Below, one piece after another: positions 24,819 to 32,654 of a stretch of 32,654 nucleotides of DNA (position 1 is the first letter of the stretch; every line of letters starts with the position of its first letter). The notes beneath the pieces are model-generated. The model was given only the letters and a program-made list of their open reading frames with translations, did not search any database and was not told the DNA's origin. The stretch spans positions 1-32,654 of the forward strand of contig CAJOMY010000003.1 in the NCBI GenBank assembly GCA_905235775.1, in the 5' to 3' direction. Source of the DNA: an uncultured Bacteroidales bacterium (GTDB lineage Bacteria > Bacteroidota > Bacteroidia > Bacteroidales > UBA932). A program made the translations under genes and the position numbers.

Positions 24819-26843
24819 ATGCGGAAATCATTTATTCTGACTCTCCTGGCAGGCGCGGTGCTAATGTCGGCCTGCAGCCGTCCCGTGCCCGTCGCGCAGG
24901 ACGGCACGGATCTCTGGCTGGCCGCCGGCCGGCCGTATGCCGAGGTGCTCGCTTCCGTCGAGGCGGCCATCGACCCCGCCCTTCCGGCGGAGGCGTATCA
25001 CATTTACGACCAGGACGGACGGCGTCACATCGCCGCCGGCTCCGAAGCCGGCCTGCGCTATGGCGTCTATGCCCTGCAGCGGGCGGAGGTGCTTGGCAAT
25101 GCCGGCCCGGGCATGGACGTGCAGGAACAGCCGGCCTATGACCTGCGCCTGCTCAACCACTGGGACAACCTGGATGACACCGTGGAGCGCGGCTATGCCG
25201 GCGAGTCGATGTGGGAGTGGACCTCCCCGGCCATCCCCGAGGCGCGCATCCGCCGCTACGGCGAGCTCTGCGCCTCCGTGGGCATCAACGGCTCGGTGCT
25301 GAACAATGTCAATTCGAATCCGCTCATCCTGGACGCCGAGCACATCGCCCGCGTGGCGAAGATTGCGGATATCCTCCGCGAATACGGCATCAGGACCTAT
25401 CTTTCCATCAAGTGGACCAGCCCCATCTCCCTGAGCGGGCTGAAGAGCGGAGACCCGCTGGATCCGAAGGTCCGCCGGTGGTGGAAGGACAAGGCGGCCG
25501 AGATCTATGCGGCCATTCCCGACTTCGGCGGCTTCCTGGTGAAGGCCAATTCCGAGGGCCAGGCCGGCCCGCAGGACTATGGCCGCACGCACGCGGACGG
25601 CGCCAACATGCTGGGCGAGGCCCTCGCCCCGTACGGCGGCATCGTGATGTGGCGTGCTTTCGTTTACAGTCCCACGAGTCCCGACCGCGCCAACCAGGCC
25701 GTCGAGGAGTTCCTGCCGCTGGACGGCAAGTTCGCGGACAACGTGATCGTACAGATCAAGAACGGTCCCGTGGACTTCCAGCCGCGCGAGCCCTTCAGCC
25801 CCCTCTTCGGCCGGCTCAAGGACACGAAGATGATGATGGAATTCCAGGTCACGCAGGAGTATCTCGGCTTCTCCAACCACCTTGCCTACCTGGGCACGAT
25901 GTGGGAGGAGTGCCTGAAGTCCGACACCTACCGCGACGGCCCCGGCACGCCCGTGTCCAGCACCATCACCGCCATCGCCGGCGTGGCCAATACCGGACAG
26001 GACCCGAACTTCTGCGGCTACGTCTTCGCCCAGGCCAACTGGTACGCTTTCGGCCGTCTGGCCTGGGACCCGGAACTGGGCGCTGAGCAGATTGCCGACG
26101 AGTGGATACGCCAGACCTTCCTCAAGCCCGACGGCGTGTCCGACAAGGCCTTTGCCGCGAAGTTCATCGCACCGGTGCGCGGCATCCTGATGGCCTCCCG
26201 CGAAGCCGTCGTGAACTACGAGATGCCGCTCGGCTTCCACCACCTCTTCGGGGGCACCCACTACGGCCCCGCACCATGGGACCGCGTCGGCCGTCCCGAC
26301 TGGACGCCGGCCTACTATCACCAGGCGGACGTGCAGGGCGTCGGCTTCGACCGGACCCGTGGCGGCTCCGGCAACGTGGACCAGTACAACGAGCCCCTCG
26401 CTTCGACTTTCAACGATCTCGCGAGCTGCCCGGAGAACCTGCTCCTGTGGTTCCATCACCTGCCGTGGGATTACGAGCTGCGTTCCGGCCGTACCCTCTG
26501 GGACGAGATATGCCTGCACTACGACGCCGGCATCCGCCAGGTGGAGGAGTTCCGCCGGACCTGGGCGGAGCTGAAACCTTACGTGGCCCCGGCCCTCTGG
26601 GCGGAAGCCGCCGCCAAGCTGGAGATCCAGCAGCACGACGGCGAATGGTGGCGTGACGCCATCGTGGGCTATTTCCATCAGATCAACGGCCTGCAGCTGC
26701 CCGCCGACGTCCGTCCGCTCGGTGCGCCCATCGATTCGCTGATCTTCCGGCACATCCAGTCCGACCGGCTCGGCATGCCGGTCCATGATGACCAGCGCCG
26801 TCCCGTCCTGCCCGTCCCGCGCATGCCGCGCCGCCCGCAATAA
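24819..26843 (+). CDS. aguA: GH67 alpha-glucuronidase, lipoprotein
   Basis: The 674-aa enzyme releases (4-O-methyl-)glucuronic acid from the non-reducing-end xylose of xylo-oligosaccharides. The acid Glu246 lies in VKANSEGQ, and the bases Asp319 (VDFQPREP) and Glu347 (FQVTQEYLG) follow. Spacings of 73 and 28 residues match those of the Cellvibrio japonicus enzyme catalytic residues. The N-terminal domain (~20-110) is the GH67N region and the C-terminal part has GTHYGPAPWDR and HHLPWDYELRSG. The signal ends in a lipobox (LMSAC), predicting membrane anchoring, probably facing the periplasm or surface. ATG 24819 is chosen for its signal peptide. It is downstream of susCD and 36 nt before an esterase gene. 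Confidence 0.96.
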   Translation: MRKSFILTLLAGAVLMSACSRPVPVAQDGTDLWLAAGRPYAEVLASVEAAIDPALPAEAYHIYDQDGRRHIAAGSEAGLRYGVYALQRAEVLGNAGPGMDVQEQPAYDLRLLNHWDNLDDTVERGYAGESMWEWTSPAIPEARIRRYGELCASVGINGSVLNNVNSNPLILDAEHIARVAKIADILREYGIRTYLSIKWTSPISLSGLKSGDPLDPKVRRWWKDKAAEIYAAIPDFGGFLVKANSEGQAGPQDYGRTHADGANMLGEALAPYGGIVMWRAFVYSPTSPDRANQAVEEFLPLDGKFADNVIVQIKNGPVDFQPREPFSPLFGRLKDTKMMMEFQVTQEYLGFSNHLAYLGTMWEECLKSDTYRDGPGTPVSSTITAIAGVANTGQDPNFCGYVFAQANWYAFGRLAWDPELGAEQIADEWIRQTFLKPDGVSDKAFAAKFIAPVRGILMASREAVVNYEMPLGFHHLFGGTHYGPAPWDRVGRPDWTPAYYHQADVQGVGFDRTRGGSGNVDQYNEPLASTFNDLASCPENLLLWFHHLPWDYELRSGRTLWDEICLHYDAGIRQVEEFRRTWAELKPYVAPALWAEAAAKLEIQQHDGEWWRDAIVGYFHQINGLQLPADVRPLGAPIDSLIFRHIQSDRLGMPVHDDQRRPVLPVPRMPRRPQ

Positions 26844-26850
26844 CCCATTC

Positions 26851-26868
26851 TGCCCGGTCCGCCGGGCA
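26851..26868 (+). repeat. Intercistronic hairpin between GH67 and SGNH genes
   Basis: TGCCCGG and CCGGGCA pair around TCCG in a 36-nt gap. There is no T-run, so it is more likely an mRNA processing or stability element than a terminator. Confidence 0.4.
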
Positions 26869-26879
26869 TCCCTTCCGAT

Positions 26880-28082
26880 ATGAAAAAGATTGTTCTATTC
26901 GCCATTTCGCTGGCCGCTGCGTTTTGTCTCAGCGGCTGCGCCCAAAGCCCGGACTGGGTCACCACCTGGGCCACGGCCCTGCAGATTGCCGAGCCGCACA
27001 ACAATCCGCCCGAGCCCGGCCTGGAGGGCAATTCCTTCCGCCAGATCGTCCAGGTGTCGATCGGCGGCAAGACCCTCCGCCTGCACCTGTCGAACCTCTT
27101 CAACGAGGACGAGACCGAGATCCTCGGCGTGGAAATCGCCCGTGCCGCGACGATGGGCGACAGCCCCGAGATCGTGGAAGGCTCCACCGTGGAGCTGACT
27201 TTCGGCGGACAGCGCGCCTTCACGATGGCCCCCGGCGACGAGCTTGTCTCCGACCCGGCCGACTTCGCGCTCGCCGAACGCGAGAACCTCGCCGTCACCA
27301 TCCATTACGGCAAGATCTCCGCCACGCGCCTGACCAGTCACCCCGGTTCCCGCACGACCTCCTACATCGCCGCGGGCAACACCACGGACTTCTCGGAGCC
27401 GGTGGCCAGGACCGACCACTGGTACACCATCAGCGCCATCGACGTGATCCCGCTGCGCCCGAGCGCCGCGATTGCCGTGCTCGGCGACTCCATCACCGAC
27501 GGCCGCGGCACGACCACCAACGGTCAGGATCGCTGGACCGACCAGTTGTCCCGTTCCCTGCTCTCCGATCCCCGGACCCGCGACCTCGCCGTGCTGAACT
27601 TCGGCCTGGGCGGCAACTGCATCCTGCGGGGCGGCAACGGCCCCACGGCGCAGAGCCGCTACCAGCGTGATCTCTTCGGCCCGTGCGGCGTCAAGTATGT
27701 CATCCTTTTCGAGGGTACGAACGACCTCGGCGGCAGCCGGGACGGTGAGAAGACGGCCGAAGAGATCAAGGCCGTCTACCGGGACATCATCCGGGAGGCG
27801 CACAGCCGCGGCATCCAGGTATTCGGCGCCACCGTGACTTCCGCCGTGGGCAGCTTCTATCAGCGCGCCGGCGAGCACGAAAAGGGCCGTCAGGCACTGA
27901 ACGCCTGGATTCGCGAAAGCGGGGAATTCGACGCCGTGATCGATTTCGACGCGATCACCGCCGGTCCGGACGATCCGACCCGCATCAACCCGGCCTTCCT
28001 TTTCGAGAACGACTGGCTGCACCTCAACGCCGACGGCTACCGCCTGATGGGGACGAGCATCGACAGGAAGCTGTTCTATTGA
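26880..28082 (+). CDS. SGNH/GDSL-family esterase lipoprotein
   Basis: The 400-aa protein has a lipobox (CLSGC, Cys20). Residues ~25-190 are a beta-rich domain (DWVTTWATALQ, FRQIVQVSIGGKTLRLHLSN). Residues ~196-400 are the SGNH hydrolase, with block I GDSITDG (nucleophile Ser204), block II Gly in NFGLGGN (~242-246), block III GTND (Asn281) and block V DWLHLN (Asp378/His381). All four catalytic blocks are intact. It lies directly behind GH67 in a xylan locus, so acetyl-xylan or glucuronoyl ester removal is plausible, but the family is broad and the substrate is unproven. It is probably the last gene of the susCD operon. Confidence 0.88.
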   Translation: MKKIVLFAISLAAAFCLSGCAQSPDWVTTWATALQIAEPHNNPPEPGLEGNSFRQIVQVSIGGKTLRLHLSNLFNEDETEILGVEIARAATMGDSPEIVEGSTVELTFGGQRAFTMAPGDELVSDPADFALAERENLAVTIHYGKISATRLTSHPGSRTTSYIAAGNTTDFSEPVARTDHWYTISAIDVIPLRPSAAIAVLGDSITDGRGTTTNGQDRWTDQLSRSLLSDPRTRDLAVLNFGLGGNCILRGGNGPTAQSRYQRDLFGPCGVKYVILFEGTNDLGGSRDGEKTAEEIKAVYRDIIREAHSRGIQVFGATVTSAVGSFYQRAGEHEKGRQALNAWIRESGEFDAVIDFDAITAGPDDPTRINPAFLFENDWLHLNADGYRLMGTSIDRKLFY

Positions 28083-28126
28083 CCTCCCGTCATTCCCGGC
28101 TTGAAGGGGAATCTGTAAATATTTTG

Positions 28127-28134
28127 TATTTTTG
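28127..28134 (+). promoter_or_regulatory. -7 element almost touching the 28141 start codon
   Basis: TATTTTTG fits TAnnTTTG and ends only 6 nt before ATG 28141. If used, the mRNA would be leaderless or nearly so. Confidence 0.45.
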
Positions 28135-28140
28135 CAGACG

Positions 28141-31062
28141 ATGAAACGTCTGCGGACTATATGCTGCGGCGGGCTGCTCCTTCTGGGAACGGCCCTGCCG
28201 CTTTCCGCCCAGTTCTATACCCAGGGTGCAGATCCCGGCGCCCTGCGCTGGAACAGCATCGACACGCCGACCTGGCGGGTGATCTATCCCCGCGGACTGG
28301 ACTCGCTGGCGCGCGCCTATGCCGCGACGCTGGAACGCGTGTCCGGCCCGGTGGCGGGCACGATGGGCGTCCGCCCGAACGCCGCCTACGGCAACAGGAT
28401 GCCCGTCGTGCTGCACGCGCAGACGGCCTACGCCAACGGACTCGTGAGCTGGACGCCCCGGCGCATGGAGCTGCTGACCACGCCGGACGCCTTTCCCGAC
28501 AACTCGACCCCGTGGATGAGGCAGCTGTCCGTCCATGAGTCGCGCCATGTCGCGCAGATGCAGGCCGGCGCCATGAAACCCTACCGCTGGCTGAACGTCC
28601 TCGCGGGACAGCTGATTCCCGGGGGTATCGCCGCGATCTACGGCGGCCCGGCCTTCTTCGAAGGCGACGCCGTGGCTGCGGAGACGGCGCTGACGGCCTC
28701 CGGACGCGGGCGCACGGCCGATTTCCTCGAATACTACCGCGTGAGTTTCGCCGCCGGCGACTACCGCGACTATTGGCGCTGGCGCTATGGTTCGCAGCGC
28801 TGGTACACACCGGATTATTATCGCGCCGGCTACCTGGCCGTCGCCGGCATCCGGACGACCTTCGACGTGCCCGACCTGAGCGCACGTTTCTATCGCCGCA
28901 TCGCCGACCACGGCGGCGTCGCCTTCCTGAACTGGGACAAGACCGTCCGCGAAGCTACCGGGCTGCGTTTCAAGGACGCTTTCGCCACGGTGTGCGACAG
29001 CCTGCAGCGCTTCTGGGCGGCGGATGAGGCGGCCCGCGGGCCGTTCATGCCCGCGCAGACCGTCACCGCCGTGCCGCGTCGTTTCACCTCATACACCGGC
29101 TTGGAAAGCGTCGGGGACGACCTGTACGCCATCCAGTCCGGGCTCACGCAGCCCGACCGCCTGGTGCGCATCGGCCCGGACGGTCAGGTGCATCCGCTCA
29201 GGCTGCTGGGCGGCCAGATTTCCGAGCTCAAGTACAGTGCGGTCGTGGGCGGATTGTATTGGAGCGAGGTGGTGCGCGACGCGCGCTGGCCGCTTCGCTC
29301 CTGGTCGGTCATCCGCAAGTACGACGGATCGTCCGTGAGGACGTTGACACGCAAGACGCGCTACTACAACCCCGTTCCGGCACCGGACCGGCCGGTGCTG
29401 TCCGCGACCGGATATTCCGTCGAAGGCATCAGCCGCGTGGTCCTGCTGGACGCCGGGACCGGCGAGCCCCTTCGCGAGTGGGCCGCGCCCGCAGGCCTGC
29501 AGGTCGTCGAAACCGTCTGGCTGGGCGACGAGATCTTCGCCAGCGCCATCTCGGATGAGGGTTTCGGGCTCTACCGGGTCGCAGATTTCTCTCCGGTGCT
29601 TGCGCCCCGTCCGGTCCAGATTCATTCCCTGAGGGAGCAAGACGGCCGGCTGCTCTTCTCCAGCGACCTGACGGGCGTGAAGGAACTCTATGCCCTGGAT
29701 CCCTCCGACGGGCGGACGGAACGCCTGAGCTCGACGCGTTTCGGCGGCGACGATTTCCTGATCGTGCGGGACACCCTGTTTTACAATACCCTGCAGCCGG
29801 AAGGACGCCTCGTCCGCAAGACCGCCCTGCGCGACCTGGAGCCGCAGGAGGCCGATTTCTCGCAGCTGCCGCGTTACCCCTTCGCGGAGGAGCTCAGCGC
29901 CGGCGAGCCGGATCCGGTCGACTGGGACGCTCCCGTGGAGGTCGGCGACCCGCAGCCGTACAGCAAGCTGGCGCACCTGTTCCGCTTCCACTCGTGGCTG
30001 CCGTTCTACCTGGACTTCGACGGCGTCGAGTCCCTGTCGCTGGACGTCCTGACCCGGGATGCCGGCCTGGGCGCGACTGCCTTCTGGCAGAACGACCTGG
30101 GGTCCGGCTACGGCTTCGCCGGCTACCATGCCGCCCCCGTCGACGGCGTCTGGCGGCACTCCCTGCATGCCGATTTCACTTACACGGGCCTGTATCCCGT
30201 GATCGAAGCCCGCGTGGACTTCGGCGACCGGAACGCGTTGGACTATTACCTCGAGCGCAATGAGGAGCAGAAGACCCTTGCCCTGAAGAGCAACCCGCGC
30301 GGGACGCCTTCCGTGTCCGGAACCCTGCGCAGCTATATCCCCTGGGTGTTTTCTTCCGGGGGGTGGCAGCGCGGCGTCGTGCCCACGGTCGCGCTCTATT
30401 GGAACAACGACCGCTTCTCGGACGGCAGTCCCATGCACCGCACGACCGCGAGCCTGCGCGCTTACACCATCCAGCATACGCCGCCGTCGCGGGTCTATCC
30501 GCGTTTCGGACTCGGTGCCGAGCTGGGCTACAGTTTCCGCTGGACCTCCTCGCTCATCGCCCCGTCGGCGTACGCCTACCTGTACGGCTACCTGCCCGGC
30601 CTGCACGAGACGCACGGCCTGCGCTGGAGCGCGCTGCTGTCCCACCGCTTCGACGGTTTGTTCAGCGAGACCTACGCCAACGTGGCACCGCGCGGCTTCC
30701 CGTTCGCGGTCGCGTCCCGCCTCGCATCCTACCCGAACCAGTTCAAAGCGGCGGCGGACTACAAACTCCCCTTGATTCCCGTGGACCGTGCCGTGCTGGG
30801 CCCCGTGGCCTACCTGCGCAATTTCGAGCTTACGCTGCACGGCGACTGGACCGCTTTCTCCTCGCAGCAGCGGAAGGGTTCCCTGTTCAGCGTCGGGGCC
30901 GATCTGGCCGCGGTGCTGGGCAATCTCCTCTGGGTGCCGTACCCGACGCGCATCGGCGTGTCGTACAACTACAACGGCGGCCCTTCCTACACAGACCTCG
31001 CCGCGCAGGAACTGCCGGTGCAGCGGCACGTTTTCTCGCTGATCTTTTCCGTGGAAATGTGA
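28141..31062 (+). CDS. Putative outer-membrane zinc peptidase with propeller and beta-barrel regions
   Basis: The 973-aa protein has a signal peptide (cleavage near Ala23). Residues ~40-280 form a gluzincin-like domain with HESRH (His132, Glu133, His136) and a downstream FFEGDAVAAE whose Glu174 or Glu181 is the probable third zinc ligand; this layout recalls peptidase MA-type enzymes. Residues ~305-590 contain short repeats such as LESVGDDLYAI and DGRLLFSSDLTGVKELYAL, suggesting a TolB-like propeller. The last ~330 residues alternate aromatic and polar residues and look like an outer-membrane barrel. The role is unknown: surface or periplasmic peptidase, or an inactive scaffold. A few nt separate its start from a promoter element, so it is probably independent of the PUL. 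Confidence 0.75.
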   Translation: MKRLRTICCGGLLLLGTALPLSAQFYTQGADPGALRWNSIDTPTWRVIYPRGLDSLARAYAATLERVSGPVAGTMGVRPNAAYGNRMPVVLHAQTAYANGLVSWTPRRMELLTTPDAFPDNSTPWMRQLSVHESRHVAQMQAGAMKPYRWLNVLAGQLIPGGIAAIYGGPAFFEGDAVAAETALTASGRGRTADFLEYYRVSFAAGDYRDYWRWRYGSQRWYTPDYYRAGYLAVAGIRTTFDVPDLSARFYRRIADHGGVAFLNWDKTVREATGLRFKDAFATVCDSLQRFWAADEAARGPFMPAQTVTAVPRRFTSYTGLESVGDDLYAIQSGLTQPDRLVRIGPDGQVHPLRLLGGQISELKYSAVVGGLYWSEVVRDARWPLRSWSVIRKYDGSSVRTLTRKTRYYNPVPAPDRPVLSATGYSVEGISRVVLLDAGTGEPLREWAAPAGLQVVETVWLGDEIFASAISDEGFGLYRVADFSPVLAPRPVQIHSLREQDGRLLFSSDLTGVKELYALDPSDGRTERLSSTRFGGDDFLIVRDTLFYNTLQPEGRLVRKTALRDLEPQEADFSQLPRYPFAEELSAGEPDPVDWDAPVEVGDPQPYSKLAHLFRFHSWLPFYLDFDGVESLSLDVLTRDAGLGATAFWQNDLGSGYGFAGYHAAPVDGVWRHSLHADFTYTGLYPVIEARVDFGDRNALDYYLERNEEQKTLALKSNPRGTPSVSGTLRSYIPWVFSSGGWQRGVVPTVALYWNNDRFSDGSPMHRTTASLRAYTIQHTPPSRVYPRFGLGAELGYSFRWTSSLIAPSAYAYLYGYLPGLHETHGLRWSALLSHRFDGLFSETYANVAPRGFPFAVASRLASYPNQFKAAADYKLPLIPVDRAVLGPVAYLRNFELTLHGDWTAFSSQQRKGSLFSVGADLAAVLGNLLWVPYPTRIGVSYNYNGGPSYTDLAAQELPVQRHVFSLIFSVEM

Positions 31063-31080
31063 ATCGTGGCGAATTTTCGC

Positions 31081-31088
31081 TAACTTTA
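31081..31088 (+). promoter_or_regulatory. Weak -7-like element before the thioredoxin lipoprotein gene
   Basis: TAACTTTA differs from TAnnTTTG only at the last base and ends 9 nt before ATG 31098. It may allow separate transcription. Confidence 0.3.
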
Positions 31089-31097
31089 TGCCCCGGT

Positions 31098-32060
31098 ATG
31101 AAACGCTCGACCCTCATATTGCTCTTGCTGCCGCTCTTGCTGGCGGGCTGCCGGGCACGCGGTCCGCAGACCCCTGCGGCGTCGCAGCTGCGCGACTTTC
31201 CGGTGCCCGAAATCCCGACGGTCTATGTCGATCCGGACGAGCGGCGGGAGTGGCTCCTGGACCACTACTGGGACGCCTTTCTCGCCGGAGACGGCCGTTG
31301 CGACAGCGGAGCCGTGCTGGGGGTGCGACGCGCCGACGTGGAAGGGCAGGTGGCCGCATACGCCCAGGTGCTCGAAATGATTCCGCTCCCGGAGGCGCAG
31401 CGGAAGATGCGGCAGTTCTTCTCGAAAGTGGAGGCGCGCCAGGCCGCCGACACGGTCTCGCACGTCTTCCTGCTGATGGAGGAGATCGTCTCCAAATATC
31501 TCTACGACCCCAATTCCCCGGTGCGTGACGAAGATCTCTATCTTCCTTATGTCGAAGGACTTGCGAATTCTCCCTACACCCGGGAGGCAGCGCGTCCCGG
31601 CTATGCCTACGAAGCCCGCATGTGCGCCCTCGCGCCGGTCGGCTCCGTGGCCCCGGACTTCCGCTTCACGGATGCGCGCGGCCGTACCCGCAGCCTGCAC
31701 GGCGTGAAGGCCGGCAGCACCCTGCTCTTCTTCAGCAACCCCGGCTGCCATGCCTGTCTGGACATCATCAACACCCTGCTCTCCGTGCCCGGGCTGGACA
31801 GCCGCATCGCCCGCGGCGATTTCGCGGTGGTCAACGTTTACATCGACGAGGACCTCGACGCCTGGCGCGCCTATGAGCCCAACTACCCGCGCAACTGGCT
31901 GTGCGGCTACGATCCCGACGGTCTCGTGCGCTCCGACCGGATCTACAACGTCCGGGCGATTCCGTCCTTGTACCTGCTGGATGCGGAGAAGCGCATCCTC
32001 ATGAAAGACGCCCCCGTGGAGCGGGTCGTCTCCTGGCTGCAAAACCAACAAAATCAATAA
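31098..32060 (+). CDS. Thioredoxin-fold lipoprotein with N-terminal helical domain (DUF5106-like)
   Basis: The 320-aa protein has a lipobox (LLAGC, Cys18). An N-terminal helical domain (~35-170) resembles the DUF5106 region seen in Bacteroidales thioredoxin-like proteins. A TlpA/AhpC-type fold follows (~180-320), with APDFRFTDARG, the redox pair Cys217/Cys220 in NPGCHACLD and cis-Pro289 in RAIPSLYL. It should act as a membrane-anchored thiol-disulfide oxidoreductase in the periplasm. Start 31098 is chosen for its signal sequence; the frame is open far upstream only because it overlaps the preceding gene out of frame. It is 35 nt after the metallopeptidase-like gene and 4 nt before galM. Confidence 0.88.
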   Translation: MKRSTLILLLLPLLLAGCRARGPQTPAASQLRDFPVPEIPTVYVDPDERREWLLDHYWDAFLAGDGRCDSGAVLGVRRADVEGQVAAYAQVLEMIPLPEAQRKMRQFFSKVEARQAADTVSHVFLLMEEIVSKYLYDPNSPVRDEDLYLPYVEGLANSPYTREAARPGYAYEARMCALAPVGSVAPDFRFTDARGRTRSLHGVKAGSTLLFFSNPGCHACLDIINTLLSVPGLDSRIARGDFAVVNVYIDEDLDAWRAYEPNYPRNWLCGYDPDGLVRSDRIYNVRAIPSLYLLDAEKRILMKDAPVERVVSWLQNQQNQ

Positions 32061-32064
32061 CATC

Positions 32065-32654
32065 ATGGCTATCAACAGAAAACTCTGGGGCAGGACCCCC
32101 GACGGCAAGCCCATCTACAAGTACACCCTGACCAACGCCAGCGGCGCCTCCGTGGTGCTCGGCAGCGTGGGCGCCGCGATCGTGAGCGTCAATGTGCCTG
32201 ACAAGAACGGCAAACTGGGCGACGTCGCCCTCGGATACGGCAAGGCCGGGCAGTATTTCCACGACGGCCCGTACCTGGGCAAATGCCCGGGCCGCTTCGC
32301 CAACCGCATCGCGAAGGGCCGCTTCACCCTCGACGGCAAGACCTACACGCTCCCGGTCAACAACGGTCCCAACCACCTGCACGGTGGTCCGGAGGGCTTC
32401 TCGGAGCAGGTCTGGGACTCCCGCAAGCGCAAGGGCGGCGTGGAGTTCAAGTACGTCTCCGCGGACGGCGAGATGGGCTATCCCGGCCAGGTCGTCGTCG
32501 TGGCGCGCTATGAGTGGAGCGAGGAGAACGAGCTCCGCCTCACCTTCAGCGCCAGGACGGACAAGCGCACGGTGATCAACCTGACGAACCACGCCTACTT
32601 CAACCTCAACGGCGGCGGTTCCATCCTGCGCCAGTTCCTGAAGCTGAACTGCTC
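32065..32654 (+). CDS. galM: Galactose mutarotase (aldose 1-epimerase), 3'-partial
   Basis: The first ~196 residues are present; the window ends inside the gene. Features of the GalM fold include GPYLGKCPGRFANRIAKG with the conserved Arg, NGPNHLHGG with the catalytic-site His, and the NLTNHAYFNL segment with the second conserved His. It interconverts alpha and beta anomers of galactose and related sugars. There is no signal peptide, so it is cytoplasmic. The 4-nt gap behind the thioredoxin lipoprotein gene suggests cotranscription. In many Bacteroidota a galactose transporter and galK follow. Confidence 0.93.
   Translation, partial: MAINRKLWGRTPDGKPIYKYTLTNASGASVVLGSVGAAIVSVNVPDKNGKLGDVALGYGKAGQYFHDGPYLGKCPGRFANRIAKGRFTLDGKTYTLPVNNGPNHLHGGPEGFSEQVWDSRKRKGGVEFKYVSADGEMGYPGQVVVVARYEWSEENELRLTFSARTDKRTVINLTNHAYFNLNGGGSILRQFLKLNC

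Noticed and set aside
30363-31097. N-terminal extension of the thioredoxin lipoprotein frame back to 30363
   Set aside because: The region is already coding for the barrel protein in another frame, and ATG 31098 gives a clean lipoprotein signal sequence.

Overview
Almost all of this window (about 1.28 kb to the end) is DNA of a GC-rich Bacteroidota species, probably a gut or rumen Bacteroidales. The evidence is a SusC/SusD pair, a one-protein hybrid two-component regulator (HTCS), Bacteroidota-type -7 promoter elements (TAnnTTTG) upstream of many genes, and starts without Shine-Dalgarno sequences. The first ~1.27 kb looks like a different organism. It has a PVC-type secreted repeat protein, a canonical sigma70 promoter, a strong Shine-Dalgarno and the first ~34 codons of a V-type ATPase subunit E. 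That reading frame then changes into the last ~23 codons of a galactokinase. I read this as a metagenome assembly misjoin near 1262-1285, not a real fusion.

Layout. 1-1275: foreign segment. 1276-1347: galK 3' tail. 1387-3161: ychF and a CpXC-domain gene (+). 3172-4832: a YeiH-type transporter and a small membrane protein (-). 4915-6890: mannonate dehydratase uxuA overlapping an SDR oxidoreductase, probably the fructuronate reductase (+). 6891-7127: a repeat-rich intergenic stretch with hairpins, a direct repeat and a terminator. 7128-10201: three envelope-protein genes, probably one operon (+). 10260-12720: GPH/MFS sugar transporter then a cytoplasmic GH43 xylosidase/arabinosidase (-). 12819-19499: HTCS regulator followed 3 nt later by a GH115 alpha-glucuronidase (-). 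19674-28082: susC, susD, GH67 alpha-glucuronidase lipoprotein and an SGNH esterase lipoprotein (+). 28141-31062: a zinc-peptidase-like protein with a predicted propeller and outer-membrane barrel. 31098-32060: thioredoxin-fold lipoprotein. 32065-end: galactose mutarotase, cut by the window edge. No gap between genes exceeds 300 bases.

How the genes work together: the centre is a polysaccharide utilisation locus for (methyl)glucuronic-acid-decorated xylan fragments. SusCD would bind and import oligosaccharides. GH115 can remove glucuronate from internal xylose units and GH67 from the terminal non-reducing xylose. The SGNH hydrolase may remove ester groups. The GPH transporter would bring small products into the cytoplasm, where GH43 frees xylose or arabinose. 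UxuA plus the SDR enzyme would take the released glucuronate, after isomerisation by an enzyme not present here, to 2-keto-3-deoxygluconate. No endo-xylanase is present, so the locus looks specialised for side-chain removal and oligosaccharide scavenging.

Less expected items are the assembly chimera, two perfect 17-18 bp palindromes spanning stop codons, a 41-bp direct repeat bracketing a G/C-run hairpin, paired TGTTACAAAA boxes between the HTCS and susC, and the HExxH/propeller/barrel protein next to the thioredoxin lipoprotein.
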